This document shows positions 1 to 6,692 of a stretch of DNA of 9,511 nucleotides, one piece after another (position 1 is the first letter of the stretch; each line of letters begins with the position of its first letter). Position numbers and translations under genes: made by a program. The notes beneath the pieces are model-generated. The model worked only from the letters and a program-made list of their open reading frames with translations. It ran no database searches and had not been told where the DNA came from. Location: the NCBI GenBank assembly GCA_016206405.1, contig JACQRQ010000255.1, positions 1 through 9,511 on the forward strand. Reading direction: 5' to 3'. Source of the stretch: Elusimicrobiota bacterium. GTDB lineage: Bacteria; Elusimicrobiota; Elusimicrobia; O2-12-FULL-59-9.

Positions 1-126
1 GCATGCTTGAAAAGCATGTAAGCGATGAGCAACGCCGCCATGGGGCGAAAGCCTCCGGCCCCTTCGGGGAGGGCCTATTTTGGGCGATTTCTTCGTTGCT
101 CGGTCGGTCACATAGCAACTGCTATG
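1..126. repeat. Cluster of nested inverted repeats (structured intergenic element)
   Basis: Several inverted repeats can be read directly. CATGCTT (2-8) pairs with AAGCATG (12-18) across a 3-nt loop. GAGCAACG (27-34) pairs with CGTTGCTC (94-101) and encloses about 59 nt. Inside it, CGCC (36-39) pairs with GGCG (44-47), and CCTCC (52-56) can pair with GGAGG (68-72), or CCCC (59-62) with GGGG (66-69) around TTC. CATAGC (111-116) pairs with GCTATG (121-126) around AACT. No U-tract follows any of the stems, so a simple intrinsic terminator is not supported. A 100-codon open frame crosses the region (3-305), but it runs through the palindromes and has no protein-like character. The element could be a dispersed intergenic repeat or a structured RNA. 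Its identity is not recognised and it may extend beyond the left edge. Confidence 0.55.
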
Positions 127-297
127 CTCCCTCCTCGCGCCTCGAACTCACCACAAACTTGGCCCTCCAAATTGATTCAGTTATTGTTTGCCAGGCCCTA
201 ACTCGTTGCTGCGCCGCCGTTCCTGCAATAAATCGGCAATGGGCTCCCGGCATAATAACAGAGTCTTTGCCGTTAAAACCATTCAATGGAATGAGCG
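127..297. other. Non-coding leader of the coiled-coil gene
   Basis: No gene is supported here. The stretch is less GC-rich than the flanking coding DNA and is probably the upstream region of the gene at 298. A TATAAT-like hexamer, CATAAT (251-256), is present, but no convincing -35 box lies 16-18 bp upstream. Other -35-like words, TTGATT (172-177) and TTGCCA (188-193), lack a matching -10 box. A promoter somewhere in this stretch is plausible, but no site can be fixed. Confidence 0.4.
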
Positions 298-2796
298 ATG
301 ACTGAAGAAGCCAACCCCGGTTCGTTGGATCCCCTGGAGCCCGGATTTCCGGAACAGATGTCGCCCTTGGAAGCGGAAATACAGCGGCAAGTGCGTCAAA
401 TGGAGGAGAAGTTGTCAAAGGCGGGATGGGCGGAGACACAGGCGCGGGAGGCCGGGGCGCGGGAAGAAGCGACCGCGACACCGCAGCCAGGGCGGGATAT
501 CGCCGCCAAATCAACCGATTTGGAGAAAAAGCTTTTGGAAATGCAGGAGAGGGCGTTAAGCGCCGAGGCAAGGCTCAGCGAAAAGGAGAAGGCCCGGGAA
601 GAAACAGAACAGCTTTTTAAGTCCCTCAGGGAAGATGCGCGATCAAGACAGGTGGAGCAAAAAACCCTGGAGCAGCTTGCTCGCGCCGAGGCCAGACTCG
701 AAGATTTGGAAAAGAGGCTCCTTGATGCCGCTCACAAAACGGACGCGCAAAACCGGACTGAACCTCCCTATCCGCAGGGCCTGAAGGCTTTCCAGGAGGA
801 AATTCAAATTCAATTGCGGCAGGAGCGATTGTCCTCCAGGACCCGCTGGGAGCGCCTCAGCCGTCCCCTGCAGACGGCCCTGCAGAAGATCAAGGACTTG
901 CGCGAATCGGGCCGGCGTTCCGAGGGCGCCCGGAGAGCTTTCGAGCTGGAGATGGATTTAAAGCTTCGGGAACAATTTGAAAATTTGAGGGGGGACATGG
1001 CTTCCGGTTTGGAGCGCGGATTGGAGGCTAAACTGAGCGCCATCCGGGAAAGCATCCGAGCCGAGGGCGAGGAACAGAGGCGTTCCTTGGCCGAGGATAT
1101 GGAGCGCCGATTTCGCCGCCACGCCGCTGAAAGCCTAAGAAATTGGATTTCCGGGGAATTTGAGCTTTCGATGCCCGCCCACCTCGAAGGATTGGAGGAG
1201 AAGCTTAAGGCTCATCTGGAGCGGCTCAATGCCGTCAAGGAAGGTCAACTGCACGAGCGGATCAAGCGCCGTCTGCGGGACGAATTGAGCGAAGAATTCA
1301 AGAAAGACATTCGTCGGCAATCTCAAACGCTGGCCGAGGGCTTGGCGGCGAAAGAAAAGAAGCTTTTTGAATATGCGGAAGGCTTGTACCGGAGCCAGTC
1401 GCAGGCTTTGGCTTCCGTTTTAAGGCCGGAGATCATCGCGTTGGCCGAGGCGCAGCTCAACGCCATGCAGGACGCATGGCCCCGGCAAATGCAGAGTTCC
1501 CTCCAGACCGAGGCGCGGGAAATGGAAGCGCGCCTTGTCGAAAGGATTACCCGGCTTGTCGAAGAACGCTTGGCGCAAGCTCAAATAACGACCTTCCAGC
1601 GGGCCGAGGAGGGCATCCGCCTTAGGCTGGAGGAGGCCGCTGCGGAGCTCTCAAAGGAATCGCGCGCCCAGCATCAAACCTCGGCAGTCGAGGCTCAAAG
1701 CGCCGTCTTGAAAGAATCGACGCGGATCCTGCAGGGGAAAATTGATTTGTTTGAGAAGCAGCTTTGGTCTCAAATGGAGACGCTGTTTGAGGCCCAAAAG
1801 CGGGAAGTCCTCGGACGTTTGGAAAGCGACTTCGCCGGATACAGCACCGAGATGAAGATGGCGGAATTGGAACGGGCCGCCGAACAGGACGCAAAACACT
1901 CGCAGTCGGCTTCCGCCGCCGCCGATTTGAACCATAGGCTCTCGGCGGAGATCAAACGGTTGGAAGAAAGCCTCGATGAGGCGTGGAAAATCGGCGCGGG
2001 GAGGGAGATCGAGCCCCTCAAAACGGAAATTTTGCGCCTGACCGCTCAAATCCGCCAAGCCGGGCCGCCTCTTGAAAAAGTGAAGTCCCAAGTGGAAGAT
2101 CTTAAGAAAGACTCGATTGAAAAGGATTTCAAGCTGAAAAAATTGGAGGAATGGCTGCGCCTCAAGCGGCAAGAGCGTCCCGCCCAATCCGATGACGAGG
2201 CGCAAAAGCGGATTCTCGCCGTGGAGGTCCGTCTCAAGTCCCTGGAGAAAGAGGCCGGTGAAATGCGCCTGTTTTCGGAAAAGATCAGCAGGATTGAGGA
2301 CTTGCTTTCGGGAGAATTCTCTCAAGAGAGGGAGTGCGGCTCGCTTTTAGAGCGGCTCAAGCAAAAACGCCAGGAAATCGTTCAAATGCTGGCGGAATCC
2401 GGGGCTGAAATGAAGCGCTTGATCGACAGAAGCCAGAAAGCGGGAGATGAAATCGCCCATATCCGGGCCGAGATGAAATGCGTCGACGACCAACTCATGG
2501 GGGTTCCATTCCTTAAAGAGCAGATCAAGGATTTGATGGATAAGGTGGAGTCGGTCCAAGCCTTGGCCTCCCGGCGCGGCCTCGCGGAGGCGGATATCCT
2601 TCCGGCGATCGAAATCCCCAAGGATATCGCCTGGCTGCAGGATTTCACAAGGGCCCTGGCGATGGACCGCAGCGCCGCGCAGATGGAAGAAAAGATGCTT
2701 CTGGCCCTTGGAAAACAGCTGGATGGAGCTCAACAGAGGCTTGCCGCGCTTGAAAAGCGACTGCGCGATAGAATCGAGGCTCTCAAGAGCGCTTGA
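298..2796 (+). CDS. Large coiled-coil protein of unknown function (832 aa)
   Basis: No family is recognised. The product is dominated by Glu, Lys, Arg, Gln, Ala and Leu with heptad-like spacing from about residue 20 to the C-terminus, as in long parallel coiled coils. There is no signal peptide, membrane segment, Walker A motif or recognisable enzymatic motif, so a cytoplasmic structural or scaffold role is inferred. Likely breaks in the helix are a Pro-rich point near residue 156 (PPYPQG), a GPP near 589, and a segment near 768 (LPAIEIPKD) that precedes a final helix of about 60 residues with regular Leu spacing. Only two cysteines are present, and tryptophans are scattered. The ATG at 298 follows a weak GGAA (288-291) at 6-nt spacing. 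The gene ends 180 bp before the aminotransferase and is probably transcribed separately. Alternatives include an SMC-like fragment without its ATPase heads, or a cell-shape or polar scaffold protein; neither can be shown from sequence. Confidence 0.85.
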   Translation: MTEEANPGSLDPLEPGFPEQMSPLEAEIQRQVRQMEEKLSKAGWAETQAREAGAREEATATPQPGRDIAAKSTDLEKKLLEMQERALSAEARLSEKEKAREETEQLFKSLREDARSRQVEQKTLEQLARAEARLEDLEKRLLDAAHKTDAQNRTEPPYPQGLKAFQEEIQIQLRQERLSSRTRWERLSRPLQTALQKIKDLRESGRRSEGARRAFELEMDLKLREQFENLRGDMASGLERGLEAKLSAIRESIRAEGEEQRRSLAEDMERRFRRHAAESLRNWISGEFELSMPAHLEGLEEKLKAHLERLNAVKEGQLHERIKRRLRDELSEEFKKDIRRQSQTLAEGLAAKEKKLFEYAEGLYRSQSQALASVLRPEIIALAEAQLNAMQDAWPRQMQSSLQTEAREMEARLVERITRLVEERLAQAQITTFQRAEEGIRLRLEEAAAELSKESRAQHQTSAVEAQSAVLKESTRILQGKIDLFEKQLWSQMETLFEAQKREVLGRLESDFAGYSTEMKMAELERAAEQDAKHSQSASAAADLNHRLSAEIKRLEESLDEAWKIGAGREIEPLKTEILRLTAQIRQAGPPLEKVKSQVEDLKKDSIEKDFKLKKLEEWLRLKRQERPAQSDDEAQKRILAVEVRLKSLEKEAGEMRLFSEKISRIEDLLSGEFSQERECGSLLERLKQKRQEIVQMLAESGAEMKRLIDRSQKAGDEIAHIRAEMKCVDDQLMGVPFLKEQIKDLMDKVESVQALASRRGLAEADILPAIEIPKDIAWLQDFTRALAMDRSAAQMEEKMLLALGKQLDGAQQRLAALEKRLRDRIEALKSA

Positions 2797-2807
2797 GCGA
2801 AGACATT

Positions 2808-2820
2808 CCCGGCTCCCGGG
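2808..2820 (+). terminator. Short GC-rich hairpin after the coiled-coil gene
   Basis: CCCGG (2808-2812) pairs with CCGGG (2816-2820) around a CTC loop, 12 nt after the stop codon of the coiled-coil gene. No run of T follows (the next bases are TGACGTCC), so if this is a terminator it is a weak or non-canonical one. It lies upstream of the candidate promoter of the next gene, which suits a transcription unit boundary. Confidence 0.25.
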
Positions 2821-2849
2821 TGACGTCCAACTCGCCAAAATAGGCAACT

Positions 2850-2887
2850 TTGACCTCAAAAGGCTCCAAAAAGGCCCGCTTGACCTC
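2850..2887 (+). repeat. Direct repeat TTGACCTC, two copies 30 bp apart
   Basis: TTGACCTC occurs at 2850-2857 and again at 2880-2887. The second copy overlaps the candidate -35 box of the gabT-like gene, and the first lies 30 bp (about three helical turns) upstream on the same face. This arrangement could be a regulator binding site, but an octamer repeat in a 180-bp gap can also be chance. Confidence 0.3.
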
Positions 2888-2909
2888 CGTACCGCCGTTT
2901 TAGTACACT
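2880..2909 (+). promoter_or_regulatory. Candidate sigma-70-type promoter for the catabolic gene run
   Basis: TTGACC (2880-2885, five of six matches to TTGACA) is followed by an 18-bp spacer and TACACT (2904-2909, four of six matches to TATAAT). Transcription would start near 2916, giving a leader of about 60 nt before the ATG at 2977. It is the best promoter-like sequence in the gap and sits correctly to drive the aminotransferase and perhaps the genes after it. Confidence 0.45.
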
Positions 2910-2976
2910 AAGACAGCCTTCCACACCGGCCAATCAAGGACAGGCGGACGCCGATTTCAGGCGAAAAAGCTTCTTT

Positions 2977-4305
2977 ATGGCTAAAACAGCCGCCAAAAGC
3001 ACAAAATCACAAGCCTGCTGGCAGCAGAAGCTTAAGTACGTGGCTTCTTCCCCTTACCTTTATACGCATGTCTTCGTGGAAAAGGCGCAGGGCGCCGTTT
3101 TGACCGACGTCGACGGGAAGCACTATCTTGACTTCGCGGGAGGAATCGGCGCTCTCAACGTGGGCCACCGGCATCCCGCCGTGGTGGCGGCCGTCCGGCG
3201 CCAACTCGACAAGGTGACGCACACCTGCTATCACGTCGCCCCCTACGAAGGCTACACGGAAGTCTGCCGGAAGCTGGCGGAGGTCACGCCGGGGCGATTT
3301 CCCAAGAAGGCGGTGCTATTCAACAGCGGGGCCGAGGCTGTGGAAAATGCGGTCAAAATCGCGCGGGCATACACCAAACGCCCGGCCGTCATTAGTTTCG
3401 ACCTCGCCTTTCACGGCCGCACGATGCTCGCCATGACGCTGACGGGCAAAGTCAGGCCCTATCGTTCCGGCTTCGGGCCTTTTCCATCCGGCGTGTACCA
3501 CGCGCCGTATCCGTACGCGTACCGGCGCCCGCCCGGCGTGCCGGCGGAGTCCCTGACCGAGTATTGCCTGGCGGCTCTCGAAAAGATGTTCGTCGTTGAG
3601 GCGCCCGCGGAGCAGGTGGCGGCTATCATCGTGGAGCCGATACAAGGGGAAGGGGGCTTTATCGTTCCGACGCCCGGCTTCTTGGAGGGGATTCGGAAAA
3701 TCTGCGATCAGCGCGGCATATGCCTCATTCTGGATGAAATCCAATCCGGCTTCGGACGCACGGGCAAAATGTGGGGCTGCGACCATTTCAACGTGGCGCC
3801 GGACTTGATGACGACGGCAAAATCCCTCGCCGGCGGGCTTCCGCTGAGCGGGGTGGTGGGGCGCGCCGATATGCTTGACGCCGTTCACGAAGGGGGGCTG
3901 GGGGGAACTTTCGGCGGCAATCCGCTCGCGTGCGCGGCCGCTGTGGCGGTCTTTGACATCTTTGAGAGGGAAAATTTGGTGGCGCGCGGGCATAAAATCG
4001 GGCAGATCATTAAAAAACGATTCGACGCGTTGGCGAAGAAATATGATTTTGTAGGCGACAGCCGGGGTCTGGGGCCTATGCGCGCGGTTGAACTTGTTCG
4101 AAATCCAAAAACGAAGGAGCCCATTAAAGAACGGGACGCGCGCTGGATATTGGAGCGCTGCGTCGCGAAAGGTTTGATCATTCTGAAGGCGGGCTCGCAT
4201 AACAATGTTTTCAGAACCTTGGTCCCATTGGTCATCACGGAGGAGCAGTTGACCCGTGGGCTGGATATTTTTGACGAGGTCCTGAGAGAGTTCAACCCCA
4301 CCTGA
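2977..4305 (+). CDS. gabT: GabT-like class III aminotransferase (4-aminobutyrate / 5-aminovalerate)
   Basis: This is a PLP-dependent fold-type I omega-aminotransferase that probably moves the terminal amino group of GABA or 5-aminovalerate to 2-oxoglutarate, giving succinate or glutarate semialdehyde. The 442-residue length is normal for the family. Visible residues are the phosphate-binding SGAEA (S117-A121), Asp253 of the LDEIQSGFGRTGK motif that contacts the PLP ring nitrogen, the PLP lysine K282 (TTAKSLAGG) and T311 (GGTFGGNP). Positions that set GABA specificity in E. coli GabT have counterparts: Ile57 in FAGGI, Glu225 in EPIQGEGG, and Arg413 in NNVFRTLVPL (equivalent to Arg398). The ATG has no good Shine-Dalgarno; the nearest purine-rich match (AGGCG) is 14 nt away. 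It is the first gene after the candidate promoter. Acetylornithine or beta-alanine transaminase activity cannot be excluded, but the motifs favour GabT. Confidence 0.88.
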   Translation: MAKTAAKSTKSQACWQQKLKYVASSPYLYTHVFVEKAQGAVLTDVDGKHYLDFAGGIGALNVGHRHPAVVAAVRRQLDKVTHTCYHVAPYEGYTEVCRKLAEVTPGRFPKKAVLFNSGAEAVENAVKIARAYTKRPAVISFDLAFHGRTMLAMTLTGKVRPYRSGFGPFPSGVYHAPYPYAYRRPPGVPAESLTEYCLAALEKMFVVEAPAEQVAAIIVEPIQGEGGFIVPTPGFLEGIRKICDQRGICLILDEIQSGFGRTGKMWGCDHFNVAPDLMTTAKSLAGGLPLSGVVGRADMLDAVHEGGLGGTFGGNPLACAAAVAVFDIFERENLVARGHKIGQIIKKRFDALAKKYDFVGDSRGLGPMRAVELVRNPKTKEPIKERDARWILERCVAKGLIILKAGSHNNVFRTLVPLVITEEQLTRGLDIFDEVLREFNPT

Positions 4306-4318
4306 GCCGTTTTCACCC

Positions 4319-4333
4319 ACCGGCTTCGGCGGT
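4319..4333 (+). other. UUCG-tetraloop hairpin after the gabT-like gene
   Basis: ACCGGC (4319-4324) and GCGGT (4329-4333) form a stem with one bulged G, closed by a C(UUCG)G tetraloop, 13 nt after the stop codon. There is no U-tract, so read-through into the next gene is likely. The hairpin may protect an mRNA 3' end or attenuate transcription. Confidence 0.35.
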
Positions 4334-4346
4334 CGCGCAAGCGCCG

Positions 4347-4382
4347 CCGCTTTCCCGGCCGGATTTTAGCCGCAAAAAGCGG
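4347..4382 (+). repeat. Inverted repeat just upstream of the secreted-protein gene
   Basis: CCGCTTT (4347-4353) is repeated in inverted orientation as AAAGCGG (4376-4382), ending 4 nt before the ATG at 4387. The loop contains the palindrome CCGGCCGG (4355-4362). Folding in mRNA would occlude the start region of the next gene, which also lacks a clear Shine-Dalgarno. It could equally act as a DNA operator. Confidence 0.35.
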
Positions 4383-4386
4383 TGCC

Positions 4387-5391
4387 ATGAAAGAGAGCCT
4401 ACGGAAGTGTTTAGCGATCAGCGTCTGCCTCCTGGTTTTGGCCTCCGGGGCGCAGGCGGTCATCGGCCTGACGACGCGGTTTGTGGACGTGGTGCTGGAG
4501 GGATTGAGCCTCGGGGGAGTCTACAGTTTGCGGGCGATGAAAAACGTGCCGTATGTCGTGAGCAATAGGGGAGAGTTGCCGATGGAGATCGTGGTCGAAG
4601 TCATGCCTCCGAGCTCAGGCGACCTACAGCAGAGCTACGAGCCTATTCCGGACCCATCCTGGGTTCAGGTGATTCCGGACCGCTTCAATCTCGGCATCGG
4701 CGACAGCCAATTTTCAGAAATCGTGCTCAGCATCCCTCAGGACTCCAAGCTGCAGGGGCGGCATTTTCAGGCCGCCATCTGGGCGCACGCGGTGGACACG
4801 GGATTTATGGCGGTGGGCGTGCGCAGCCGGCTGCGTTTCTCCATCGGGCAGGGCCCCGAATCGCTGCTGGCGGAAAAAAAGCGCAAGGCGATGCTGAGTC
4901 TGGATTTGGACTTAAGGCCCGCCAAGATATATGTTTTGGACGTGCCCGTGGGGGAGCAGGAGGCGTATGACCCGTATGAGGACCGCAAAGGCTCCAAGCG
5001 CCGCTTGACCGTCACCAACCGGGCGGAGGACACGGTGAAGCTCAATTTCACCAGCATGCCTTGGGACGTGCGCTACCGGCGCTACACCCTTCCCCCGGGC
5101 TACGAACCGGCGCCGGATCCCGCGTGGCTGAGCTTTGATCCGGCGAAGACGGATGTGGAAGGGGAAATGATCAAGGGCGTGCGCCTCAAGCTCAAAATCC
5201 CGGACAAGCCCGAGTACCGGGGCAAGAAATATGCGTTTCTGATCTCCGCCAGCATCGAAGGTCAAGCGGTGCCTTTGGAGCTCGCTTCGCTGGTGTTCAT
5301 CACGACGGCGACGGAGTCCTCCACGGGAAAAGAAAAACCGGCCGCGCCGGCGGCGCCGGAAAAGGATTCCGGGGAAGACGACGCCCGCTGA
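4387..5391 (+). CDS. Secreted protein with two copies of a beta-sandwich-like domain
   Basis: The family is not recognised with certainty. Residues 1-24 form a typical Sec signal peptide: a basic start (MKESLRK), a hydrophobic core, and AQA before a likely cleavage after residue 24. There is no lipobox. The mature protein contains an internal duplication, domain 1 at about 33-154 and domain 2 at about 171-308. Aligned landmarks are VVSNRGE (57-63) with TVTNRAE (208-214), SYEPIPDPSWV (83-93) with GYEPAPDPAWL (238-248), LSIPQ (114-118) with LKIPD (269-273), and LQGRHFQAA (122-130) with YRGKKYAFL (277-285). Alternating hydrophobic strands suggest an Ig/Fn3-like or pilus-chaperone-like fold acting in the periplasm or at the surface. 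The last 26 residues are a Pro/Ala/Glu/Lys low-complexity tail. The gene lies 81 bp after the gabT-like gene and 33 bp before the dehydrogenase, so it seems co-transcribed with catabolic enzymes, an unexpected setting. No Shine-Dalgarno is evident. Confidence 0.85.
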   Translation: MKESLRKCLAISVCLLVLASGAQAVIGLTTRFVDVVLEGLSLGGVYSLRAMKNVPYVVSNRGELPMEIVVEVMPPSSGDLQQSYEPIPDPSWVQVIPDRFNLGIGDSQFSEIVLSIPQDSKLQGRHFQAAIWAHAVDTGFMAVGVRSRLRFSIGQGPESLLAEKKRKAMLSLDLDLRPAKIYVLDVPVGEQEAYDPYEDRKGSKRRLTVTNRAEDTVKLNFTSMPWDVRYRRYTLPPGYEPAPDPAWLSFDPAKTDVEGEMIKGVRLKLKIPDKPEYRGKKYAFLISASIEGQAVPLELASLVFITTATESSTGKEKPAAPAAPEKDSGEDDAR

Positions 5392-5413
5392 CGGGCCGTC
5401 GAAGGGCGTAATT

Positions 5414-5419
5414 AGGAGG
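5414..5419 (+). promoter_or_regulatory. Strong Shine-Dalgarno AGGAGG
   Basis: AGGAGG ends 5 nt before the ATG at 5425 and fixes the start of the dehydrogenase gene. It is the strongest ribosome binding site in the window and contrasts with the two preceding genes, which have no clear site. Confidence 0.85.
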
Positions 5420-5424
5420 CAGTT

Positions 5425-6618
5425 ATGAAAATTGCGGTGTTGGGAGCTTTCGGGCTTATGGGCGAGGCGTGCCTCTGCGACCTGGCCCAATCGCCGTCCG
5501 TAACGGAGGTGCTGGCAGTCGATTTGAACATTAAGCGGCAAAAGCAAGTTTTGGCCAAAATCAAGCAGCGGCAGAAAGTAAAAGTATTGAGCCTCAATTT
5601 TATGCAGGATCGCAAAAAAGCCTTGGCGGCCTTGCAAGGCGTCCGGGCGCTGGTCAACTGCGCCTGGTATGAGTTGAATTTGGAGGCGATGGATTTCGCC
5701 GCGGCCCTGGGCGCCCATTATGTGGACCTGGGAGGGCTTTACCACATGACTCTCAAGCAGCTTAAAAAGAACTCCGAATTCGCCAAGCGCGGCCTTTACG
5801 CCATAGTGGGCTGCGGCTCGACTCCCGGCATCACGAACATGATGGTTCAAAGCCTGGCGCAAGAATTCAGCCGGGTGGAGACCGTCAAGATTCTGGACGC
5901 GGCGTATGAGCCCGGCAACACCGCCCCCGGGTTTTTGCCTCCTTTTTCCATCCGCACCATGCTCGATGAGACCGAAAAGAAGGCCGCCGTATTCGAGGAC
6001 GGCAAGATGCGCTTCGTGGAGCCTTTCTCGGCCGCCGAGGAAATCGAATTTAAGCCGCCCATCGGAACCGGCACGGCCGTGGCCATCCTCCATTCCGAGC
6101 TGGCGACGCTTCCCGATGCCCTCAAATCCAAGGGGCTGAAAAATATGTATTTCAAGCTGGTTTACGCGCCGAAAATCAAAGAGCAATTGGAGCTCCTGGT
6201 GCAGCTCGGCTTTTCCAGCCAGAACCCGGTCCGGATCAACGGGCACGAATTGACCCCGCGCAATTTCATCACGGCTTTGGCCCAACAGAACGCCGCCGGC
6301 CTGCCCCCGGAGACTTCCTCCAAGGACGTGGAGGCCCTGCGCGTCGACATGACGGGGGAAATCGGCGGCAAGCGCGCCGAAAGGCGGATGGATTGCACCA
6401 TGCATCCCACCCGCACCCAATCCGCGGGGGCTATAGGGGTCGGCTTCACCGCCTCCATTATGGCCCAGATGGTTCTGGAGGGCAAAGTGCTCAGCCCTCC
6501 CGGCGTTTACGCTCCGGAGGCCGCCTTTAAGGCCGACGTGTTTTTTCAGGACCTCCTCAAACGGAAAGTGTTCGCGCTGGAATCAAGCTCGCATCCGCAC
6601 AGAAAAGCGGCCTCGTAA
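5425..6618 (+). CDS. Saccharopine dehydrogenase-family enzyme, probably lysine 6-dehydrogenase-like
   Basis: This 397-residue NAD(P)-dependent oxidoreductase belongs to the saccharopine dehydrogenase/Lys9 family. The N-terminal Rossmann motif is G7-x-x-G10-x-x-G13 (LGAFGLMGEA). An acidic Asp33 at the end of the second strand suggests NAD over NADP. Family landmarks include YVDLGG (99-104), GCGSTPGITNMM (129-140) and PPGVYAPE (358-365) near the C-terminus. Length and motif order resemble, from memory, the short L-lysine 6-dehydrogenases of Geobacillus type, which oxidatively deaminate lysine at the epsilon position to allysine. They look less like carboxynorspermidine dehydrogenases. That substrate assignment is an inference. 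Its neighbours, two omega-aminotransferases and an aldehyde dehydrogenase, support a role in lysine or diamine catabolism, where allysine would be a substrate for the dehydrogenase downstream. The start is fixed by AGGAGG 5 nt upstream. Confidence 0.82.
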   Translation: MKIAVLGAFGLMGEACLCDLAQSPSVTEVLAVDLNIKRQKQVLAKIKQRQKVKVLSLNFMQDRKKALAALQGVRALVNCAWYELNLEAMDFAAALGAHYVDLGGLYHMTLKQLKKNSEFAKRGLYAIVGCGSTPGITNMMVQSLAQEFSRVETVKILDAAYEPGNTAPGFLPPFSIRTMLDETEKKAAVFEDGKMRFVEPFSAAEEIEFKPPIGTGTAVAILHSELATLPDALKSKGLKNMYFKLVYAPKIKEQLELLVQLGFSSQNPVRINGHELTPRNFITALAQQNAAGLPPETSSKDVEALRVDMTGEIGGKRAERRMDCTMHPTRTQSAGAIGVGFTASIMAQMVLEGKVLSPPGVYAPEAAFKADVFFQDLLKRKVFALESSSHPHRKAAS

Positions 6619-6646
6619 ATCCGTTGCACGAAGAATAAACTCTTGC

Positions 6647-6679
6647 ATGGCGGAAATGAAGGCGTCAGGCAGGACCTAA
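6647..6679 (+). other. Possible 10-codon leader ORF before the patA-like gene
   Basis: An ATG at 6647 opens a frame of ten codons (MAEMKASGRT) whose TAA (6677-6679) overlaps the AAGGGAG Shine-Dalgarno of the next gene by two bases. It has no clear ribosome binding site of its own. It could give translational coupling or attenuation, but chance is the more likely explanation. Confidence 0.15.
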
Positions 6680-6684
6680 GGGAG
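6678..6684 (+). promoter_or_regulatory. Shine-Dalgarno AAGGGAG of the patA-like gene
   Basis: AAGGGAG ends 8 nt before the ATG at 6693, a standard spacing, and supports that start over the nearby upstream ATGs at 6647 and 6656, which are in a different frame and terminate at 6679. Confidence 0.7.
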
Positions 6685-6692
6685 ATATTCAA

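Noticed and set aside
3..305. 100-codon open frame on the + strand at the left edge
   Set aside because: It runs straight through the inverted repeats at 1-126, has no ribosome binding site, shows no domain-like composition, and overlaps the well-supported start at 298.
122..571. 149-codon open frame on the - strand
   Set aside because: It is a Pro/Arg/Ala-rich shadow across the start of the coiled-coil gene, typical of antisense frames in GC-rich coding DNA.
3316..4320. 334-codon open frame on the - strand
   Set aside because: It is antisense to the gabT-like gene, whose catalytic residues are all conserved, and it has no motif of its own.
4912..6420. 502-codon open frame on the - strand, one of the longest in the window
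   Set aside because: It lies antisense to the secreted-protein and dehydrogenase genes, both with clear motifs. Its translation is rich in His, Gly, Arg and Gln with no recognisable domain, so it is a GC-driven antisense artefact.
5425..6618. Carboxynorspermidine/carboxyspermidine dehydrogenase for polyamine synthesis
   Set aside because: The motif layout (GAFGLMG, YVDLGG, GCGSTPGITNMM, PPGVYAPE) matches lysine 6-dehydrogenase-like members better than the Vibrio-type enzyme as I recall it, and no decarboxylase partner is in view. It is not fully excluded.
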